Source of the DNA: Cunninghamia lanceolata
Taxonomy: Eukaryota; Streptophyta; Pinopsida; Cupressales; Cupressaceae
Assembly: GCA_027924645.1 (NCBI GenBank)
Contig: BSBN01001149.1
Coordinates: 1-64,000, forward strand
Reading direction: 5' to 3'
Length of the DNA: 64,000 nucleotides
The notes below the pieces were generated by a model, which was not told the DNA's origin, ran no database searches, and worked only from the letters and a program-made list of their open reading frames with translations. Positions 56,422 through 64,000 of the stretch are shown in pieces. A program made the translations under genes and the position numbers. The stretch's first letter is position 1; each line of letters starts with the position of its first letter.

Positions 56422-56583
56422 AGGTGACTGTTGCTTATGAATGTTCTTTCAATGGCTCAAATTACTCCTCCAGCATGTTTAAAGATAGAGATGAGAGTGA
56501 AATAAGACATTAGAGGGGCATTGAGTTTGTTTTGAAGGAGCAATATGAGCCATTGAAAGAACATTCATAAACAATAGTCACCT
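56422..56583. repeat. 48-bp inverted repeat (hairpin with 66-base loop)
   Basis: Arms 56422-56469 and 56536-56583 are reverse complements with 4 mismatches in 48, including 25 consecutive paired bases (TTATGAATGTTCTTTCAATG and onward). Similarity stops at the arm ends on both sides. It could be a small inverted-repeat element or an RNA hairpin; there is no promoter evidence. Confidence 0.85.
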
Positions 56584-59232
56584 CTAGCATGGAGAATGTC
56601 AGGGCAAACACAAACATGCCATATATGGATGTAAGGAGCCATCTAGGGACTTATGAGAATCCTAAAGGGCCTATGGAGTAGTGGTCTACAGTGTTCATCA
56701 AAGACTTACAAAGGGTTTAAATGAAGTTTTCAAGTTATTGGAGGAGGTTTGTATCTCCATGCATTCTTAAGCCTTGTTAGGATGGTATGAAGCTTGCCAT
56801 ATCTCCTACAAGAAGAAGAGAAAGTCTAAACAGTAGCATCCAAAAAGTAAAACAATATACTATGACACCATCCATGATGTGAAGGAATAATCCCAACAGG
56901 CCTTTTTGTAGCCACTGTCAAAGAGAAATAAGAGGAGTGAATAGTATGCAAGGGTCTGTAGACACTGCCAAAACAGTATGAACATGTGCTAGAGGATTAT
57001 ACAATCACCTTAGAAGTAAAAAAATAGTCACCATTCTTGTGATTTGAGATCTACACCAATGTGAAGAGGTTAACAGATGATATGAGCAGGCAAATCAGGA
57101 AGAAATAATCCTATTAGCGTTGTCATGAAGGATTGCACCCTGAATGCTAAGCCTTTACAAGCTTGGCAATCCATGCAACATGGGAACATTCTCAGACTAT
57201 GGGTTTTCCTGTTATGAGAATGAACCTTTGGAAGAGTCAGCTCCCTTTAAATGCCCCTTTGGATTTGTATCTTGATGAAGAAAAGAGATAGAAGAATATT
57301 GTATAAACTGAAACTGAATTGAAAATCTATCCTAAAGGGGGCGATGCACCAACATTTTAACTTAAATCTATAATATGATGCACAAACACTTTCCAATACA
57401 CTTGTTCTTATAATCCAAATTGATCAAATTCACCACATAAGTAATTCATAGAAAGGCATGAGAAATCTTGCACAAGTTGTAACCTGTAATAAACTGAAAT
57501 TTGTATACTTGCATCCAATAAATGAGACAAAGAATTCAGAGGTTTTGAAGAAAAACACAAAAAATTCCTATCAAATCACTCACAAAATAAACAAGACACT
57601 TGGATTCGAATAGAAGAACCCCTGATTGTATTAGAAAATGGACGGAATCTCTGCAAAATAATAATAAACTACTAGAAAATGAATTGTTGCTACTACATAA
57701 AACTGTAAAAAAAATGGCCAAGTTACAAGACAATCTCCTTCTCTGCAATATGCAAAGGCAAAAAAGCAAGAACTAAGAAAAAGCATGAGCTTTTTCCCCT
57801 ATAATACAAAATCTATCTCTAATAGTGGATGGGAAGTCAACTCTAGTTCAACTAGACTCCAAAATATGCATGAATGAGTCTAAAATAGCAACTCCAAGTG
57901 GTTGGCTGAGCACAAGTGAAAAGCCTAAAATTTAGGCCCCAAAACTCTTCCAAGATGAGCAAAAATAACTCAGAACTCCAAGTCTCAAAGTCCTTGACCA
58001 AGAAACTGCCAAAAATAGTCATGTTTGACCCAAAGTCAAAAATAGAACTCAATATATCTCTCCTTGCATGAGCCTATACTTTAGTTCAACTCCAATCTCT
58101 CTTCCTTGCATGATTCGAGGACAAAAATAAACTATTTGAACAAATATTAAAAGTAATCAATATGATTTACTTTAATAAGTGTTTGACAATTATCTTCTTG
58201 CTCTTGTGGAACAAATATTAAGGAAATTTGTAGAATATTACCTTTAATATTTGAATAAATACAAATATTCTTTGCCTTCTACTCATGCAAGGGAAAAAGG
58301 GTTTACATGTTTACAATTTGACTTATCTTCCTCTCTTACAAAAACCACTTCCATCATTTACAAAAGCCCACAAAGGTTTATAATGATGCTTTGATTTTTC
58401 AAACCTATAAAAAGCTCCAAACCTATCCCATGATGAAAAAGTAACCTAAGTCTCATAAAAAAACCTTAAAAGGTCATAATGGTGCTCTCATAATTCAAAC
58501 CTTAATCATATTGTTCCCTTGTTTGATGTTAAGGTTTAAAAAAAATCAAGACCTAAGAATATCATCATTGCTTTGAGATCTTCATAGGTTCCACTATGCA
58601 TCCCTAGGCCTTTACCATTTGCAAGGTCTCGTCCACGGCCATAATTTGATATGCAATGATTTTCTTACAAAAACAAAAGTCAAAAGAGATCAAATTCATG
58701 AGCTATGGTTTTCACTATTTGAACAAAACCTACTTCAATTCTAAAACATGCTCATTTCATCTTTCACTTCTCCTAATACCCTGTTGCGCTGCCATTTTGG
58801 AGTTTTTGAGGGTTTGAAGCTTTGTCGAGGGCTTTCTGAGACTGCAGAAGGGTTTCAATGTGCTATTTGGCGAGCTCTTTCCTTCCTTTCATGTTGTTTC
58901 CTCATATACTAGTATATACGATGAAAGAAATGTTTTCCTGTCATTTGAATGCTACTACTTTGGCAAGGTAGTGAGTACTCTATTTCCTGTATGCACCATG
59001 TTTTTGTATTATCTCTTCCTTCATTTACACATGATGAAAATTCTAGCTCTTTGGTCTTTGGCTATGCCTTATGTAAATGAAAATACTCTACTGTTTAGTA
59101 TCCTTTTCATGGTTGTGTGGAAGCTTTTCATGTTATGAAAATTCTCTCTTTTCATGAGGTAGAATCTTCTTTCCTCCACCTCACACAGAGTAATCTAAGG
59201 TATAATTTCTATTTCTATAAGATATATCTTAA
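56584..59232. other. AT-rich region without recognisable genes
   Basis: Short frames only, with no domain. Near 57330-57345 stands a purine-rich run (aaagggggcgat) resembling a polypurine tract, but no LTR follows that I can pair with a second copy. Confidence 0.45.
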
Positions 59233-59445
59233 TTATGAGTGTGGGTTTACACTACTGGAAAGGCCTATGACATTTTTACAATAGTCACAATACAACTTGT
59301 GCTTGCTTTTGTCTTTACTAAGGGTCTTCCATTCTTTTTTTGTGTAGATGGCTGCATTTGTTGTATTCAATAAAGTATATTTGCATCGTGCACTAGGCAC
59401 AAAGATCAAGCTAACATTGTGGTCAGCACATAAAGCTTGAACCAA
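59233..59445 (-). pseudogene. possible copia-type gag remnant
   Basis: A 70-codon frame ends with L-Y-C-D-Y-C-K-N-V, which resembles the first half of a zinc knuckle after a charged stretch (K-K-E-W-K-T-L-S-K-D-K-S-K-H-K), an arrangement common in plant copia gag. The His and third Cys are missing. The evidence is thin. Confidence 0.25.
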
Positions 59446-61379
59446 TTTAGTAAAATCTGGCTGGTTGTCCTCTGCTTGATGACTACTTTACGTACTCTAT
59501 TTTTCCACCATGCTCCCATATTTTTTTTCATACCTTCTAAGCATTTGATTTTTACATTGTCTCATGTCAAGGTATTCCCCTATCCTTTGGTGAAAACTAG
59601 ATCTATGTTTTTCTTCACAAATACCAGTATATATATGCCTAATTTGCTCTATACTCTCTTGATACCTTTGTCACACCCCTCATGACTATATTACTATCTC
59701 AAATACTAACACCTCCCCACTTGTCTCTTATACTATTGTTGAACTATTCCTTTAATTATGTGGCTGCTCTAACATGTCACTCTTTTGTGATGGACTCACT
59801 ATGACTTGTTTGATAATGGCCTATTACTGTCTCTTGTTATATGCCTTATGAACTGCACTGTAGGTTGTCTTTGAGGTTACTCCTCTGATGAAGACTACTA
59901 TGTGCCTTAGCTTTCATACAGTTAAACTCTACCTTAGACTATCAAAATTTCATCTTCATAATCAAAGAACTTGTTCTACATTATCTGGTGATGAGCCTCT
60001 ATCCTTTGCATTGATGATTGTCCTTATGTTGCATTGACTATCAACTGGTCTTAATCTAGGCTTAAACAACCTCTATAGAATCTCTAAAGATCCTTGTCAA
60101 ACACTTTCAGATCTCTGTTAGATCATGGCAGGCCTTTGTTGTCTACATGCTATCATTGTTTTTTTTCTTGGTATTGGGACATTCTCTTGTGACTGTAACA
60201 GACCCCCTATATACATCAACATAACTTCTTGATTTTAACAGTCCTTTACTTTGCTTTCTGCTATGACTGTATGCCGCACTTCTTCTAATGATTGCTCAAT
60301 GCTCTTCCTTCTGATGGCTTTTATGATGCTCAAGCTAGCCTTCTCAATGTACAAATGACTACTCTTTCACTTTGTGATGATTGTCTCTTCTAAATCTCTT
60401 GACAGTTGTCTCTTAAGATGATGGCTACTTGTTATGCTTTTAACAGACCTTATGACTGCTTCCATACCATGAGTGATTGTCTTTTGGTCTTCTATATTTG
60501 CTATTGTTCCTTTATGATGACTGCTATTGACATTCATAGCATCCTTTGGTAGATTCTATGTTGATTATATTAGTGCAAAGGTGTTTATGCTTATTTGATG
60601 ACTGGTTTGCTATCACGGCCTCATCTGTAGCAGTTCCCATTCTTAAATTGCTCTTGAATAGGTTTGAACACCTATTGTAGACTACTTGGGCAATCATAAG
60701 AAAGATTGTTTCCTTTAGCTCCTTAACAGTCATGAATGATTGTTACATAATAGATATGTGGCTGTCTTGAGACAATTATTTTTGATTGTTTTGTAAGTGT
60801 TGGATTAGCATCATAGAAGACTACTTTGACTATTTTTAAACAACTCTACAAGCACCTACAACCTTGCATTTGTGGCACTTGGTCTTCATGACCTATAAAC
60901 CTAATTTTTTACTTGTTGTTCCTTTATGCTCACCGAAACCCGTCTTGATTGTGTAAAATGCCTATCACACTGTAGCCTTCTTTACCATGTTGATTGCCTT
61001 TGAGACATTCTTTCTCAATCTACTCTTGCAGGTATTCATATTGCATGATGAAAGAAAAAAACCCATTAAGTCGCTCCTTTGGCATTTTTTCTTTGCTACG
61101 AACTTGTCAATGTGCCTTTGAGGCTCTTGGACAGGCTAAAGACCATTTAGTTGACAAGGACTTATACCTGATGTCCTTTCTCATGCATATTTAGATGGTT
61201 GTAAAAAACCCTCAAATGGTCATGCAAGACTTACCTAGGGTTACACACTATATTCCTAATTCTCTGATAGCTCAGTTTTTAGAGATAACATACCTTTAAT
61301 GCCTTTTGCATATGCATGTCTTTCAATATGTCCTTATGGACACTGTTTTAGACCTAAGAGACTATATTTGCTTATTGTC
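59446..61379. other. gene-free region rich in gactgt/cttgat words
   Basis: The word composition is like that of 41250-43150, so both may be decayed copies of one repeat family, but I could not align them by eye. No frame of note. Confidence 0.35.
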
Positions 61380-62060
61380 AAATAGTGTTTGCTCCTTGTA
61401 CTTTGTAATGCCCCCTCATTTTTGGCTTGTGATAGTTGCTAGTTTCACATTACTCTTTATCAGTTCTGAGACAGTTGTTAGTTCTTCCATTGCATTTAGA
61501 TAGTTCTAAGACATTTGAGTTATTAGGCCTATGGTTTATGCTTATTATGATCGTGATAGACTATGTTCGATTGATATAGTTTTGACATGTGTTGTGAGTT
61601 TATGATGACATTATGGTTATTCCAGTTATGATGAGATTGGCATGATTAATAATGGTTTAATATTATCATGTGTTATGCGATTTGTTGATATCTGATTTTA
61701 AATAAAAATGTTTATAGTCTTGTTTCAGAGCAGGGACGGTGTAGTACTACTCATTTCGAGCACCCTACTACGCTGTGATTCTCTGACTCTATGTGTATTT
61801 GATATATATGCAGTTGATCGTATACAACCTATTGTTCTTATGCAGGTTGCAAGTACTGGGCCTCGACTCCACCTGACTTAGCAGGTCTGAGTGAGCCCTT
61901 ACACCAATGGATAACATTGATGGAGATAACATGAGGTTTTCCCTAGGTTAGTCTCCATTTTCAGTTTGTGGTCTTGAGTCTTGATGTCACTTTATGGTTC
62001 TGGCCTCGGGTTTATGGTCGTCATTGGCATGTAATTGTCTTTGTTTGAAATTGTCATATG
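61380..62060. other. possible solitary LTR or untranslated retroelement sequence
   Basis: The sequence from TGTAATGCCCCCTCA through the GC-richer part at 61725-61960 stands out from the AT-rich flanks and resembles LTR sequence. No second copy, primer site or target duplication could be shown. Confidence 0.25.
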
Positions 62061-64000
62061 ATTGGAAATGAATTATTATTATAATAATAATGATATTAAT
62101 AAGTTAGATATGAAATTATTTTCTTAGTCATAATTTATTAATGTGAAATTAGGAATATTGCTTATGTGATTTTAATATAGATTAAATTAATAATTTTTAA
62201 TGATTTTAATAAGTGATTGTCATAAGTTATTAATACCATTTTTTTTGTTGTTGAATAAAATATGGTAGTTGAAAAATATTATTAGTTAATGAATTTATTG
62301 CTTGGTGAGTTGTCGGATGAGAATCCTGACTTGGAAATCTCTCGGGAAAAGTAAAAATTTAATTTCTTCCAAGTAGTGGGATTCTCCGTAACAGATTTGG
62401 GGATAATGGAAATTTATGAGTTTTAGCTATTTTTGCTTCGGGGATTATTATTTTTAGGGGAAAATTTTTCTGAGTAGGGAGACAGAAAATTGGGGAGAAA
62501 ATTGTTAAGGGAAGTGGAAGAAGAAGGAAGCTGAGAAAAATTTGAAGTATTGATCAAAATTTCTAGGTATGTTACTTGTGTTTCTATAGCTATTCAGGGA
62601 AATTAGTTTGTCCTTGTGTTTTCTCTTTGTGTATATCCTAAATCTTGCATCTATTTCATCCCTCTTTTTGCAAATAGTCATCATGGTTGATGTGCACTTC
62701 TTGGTCAAATCATTTCCTTTGATGGATGTTTCTTCTTTTGTTCTACTCAATATTGGAGCATAAGCTTTCGTAGATTTAAACTTTTTAGCATTGCTTCACC
62801 TTAGACTTTGCCTGGATAGACTCGTATGTGCATGTAAATCTAAACTTCTGCATTGGATTGGCGAATGTCGAAACTCCTTTCAGCCTAAATACTTGAATTA
62901 ATTGTATCTTTAGAAAGCATTTCTTTTCCTTGTAGTAATAATATGATAGAATTAGATTTACCCAATTATAGAAAACCAAATCTTATAAGCTTCTTTTAGA
63001 TCTTTTCATCATTAGAAGCGGCCTAAGATCTCCTTTTAAATCACCTATTTTATCTGACCCTTTAAAGGGCAGCAGAACTGTAACATTTTAAACTTATTTA
63101 TACAAGCATTAAAATTTCTTTAAGTTTATTTTCGGAAGCTACCTTAAATGGCGATGGAAACTCTATTTAGTTGTTAGTCAAACTACCATCCGTTGATATA
63201 AGTATTAGTATATTCAAATGATTTTACTTGCCATATATGGTGATAAAATAATATATGTTTAGCCACCTCTATTGGAGCCTATAAGAATCTAACCTTGGGT
63301 GCATTTATCAACTTTTACTTTCCTGTTTAGAACTATACTTCATGAGGCAACATTTCTTGAGGGTTAGGTCAAGTAGTTAATGTGCCATGTCTATGCTTTT
63401 CCCTGTCACACGCATGTCTTTCGATTCTCTGGCAATTACAGTATCTGATAAAAATTTCCCTTCTAGTATGCTTTGTTAGATATTGTTACCTTGTTCCAAA
63501 ATTCCTGCGCGTATAGGCAGGGAGGATGCCTTCAAAGGTTGCGGAATTTGATTTTGTGACTGTCAATTGTATTTTCTTGAAAGTTTCTAAAGTCTTTGAT
63601 ACTTATCTTTCTTCTTATAACCTATCCTTTAAAAGGAATCAAAACTGACTGAGGCGTGATTTAGAAAATTCCTAGATGTTTCTAATTTCATGTTTCTTGT
63701 GCTTGGGTAGAAGCTGGTTGAGCTATAGATCTTTGCCTTATCACTTCTATTTCTAATCTTTTTTCAGTAATAATATATTTTATGTCACGAAGTTTCTTTG
63801 AGACACATTGTCAAGGTCTCCTGTGTCTTTGGCGCATGTCAATTACAACCTTAAACCCATCTTTGTCTTCGGATATTTTAATTCCTCTACTTATTATCGT
63901 CTTACCTACTAAAATTCACCATACCTTCACACTTCATCTAAGGAGCAAAATCCATAACATTTTAGGATCCAAATAAAGAAGAAATGAGTTTGTCAATATT
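62061..64000. other. AT-rich sequence without recognisable features
   Basis: Only short frames below 85 codons, without domain similarity, and no repeats of note. Confidence 0.45.

Noticed and set aside
57330..57350. Polypurine-like run aaagggggcgat as the end of a further LTR element
   Set aside because: No TG-start LTR with a second copy or primer site could be found around it.
61380..62060. Solo LTR
   Set aside because: Suggestive composition only; no defined ends and no target duplication. Kept as a low-confidence note.

Overview
This window looks like nuclear DNA from a large, repeat-rich seed-plant genome, most likely a gymnosperm. That is an inference. It rests on the near absence of intact host genes, kilobases of AT-rich decayed sequence, plant-type Ty3/gypsy elements nested in one another, primer binding sites for plant tRNAs, and a Tat-lineage retroelement whose domain order (protease, archaeal-type RNase H, then reverse transcriptase) is not the usual angiosperm order. 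No bacterial-type gene, tRNA, rRNA or CRISPR array was found. Almost everything recognisable is mobile DNA or its remains.

Layout, left to right. 1-2510 holds the decayed, intron-containing 3' part of a DDE-like transposase gene (+ strand). 4972-32752 is a nest. The outer shell is a chromodomain Ty3/gypsy element on the + strand (LTRs 4972-5824 and 31902-32752). A 21.5-kb Tat-type element on the - strand is inserted in its gag gene (6036-27509), with LTRs of about 7.05 kb and a perfect 5-bp target duplication GGTTT. 33507-35221 holds a broken three-exon gene (- strand) of unknown family. 35417-38240 is a tandem array of about 690-bp units containing long inverted repeats, one unit of which carries a complete 348-bp TRIM retrotransposon (36991-37338). 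39972-40780 is a PPR pseudogene. 43691-54287 is a 5'-truncated Tat-type pol (+ strand) interrupted by a complete non-autonomous LTR element on the - strand (46451-53884). 54288-64000 is almost featureless, apart from a strong 48-bp-arm hairpin and a few weak retroelement traces.

The most unusual object is the 6036-27509 element. Its gag-pol lies between two 7-kb LTRs. Each LTR has, in the same orientation, two adjacent large reading frames (479 codons, then about 800) upstream of a TATA box, so they lie in U3. In genomic RNA they would sit 3' of pol, a position comparable to retroviral genes carried in the 3' LTR. A primer binding site for tRNA-Asn abuts one LTR on the coding (-) strand, and a second one, fitting tRNA-Arg, abuts the other LTR on the opposite (+) strand, where a polypurine tract would be expected. 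Comparing the two LTRs shows that nearly every stop codon in these frames is private to one copy. The single shared stop, between the two frames, was therefore present at insertion.

Inferred order of events: the chromovirus inserted first, then the 7-kb-LTR element went into its gag. Independently, the non-autonomous element went into the right-hand Tat pol, and the TRIM into the tandem array. Many inactivating stops read as CGA to TGA, CAG/CAA to TAG/TAA or TGG to TAG/TGA, as expected from cytosine-methylation decay. No element here appears capable of making its full set of proteins now.
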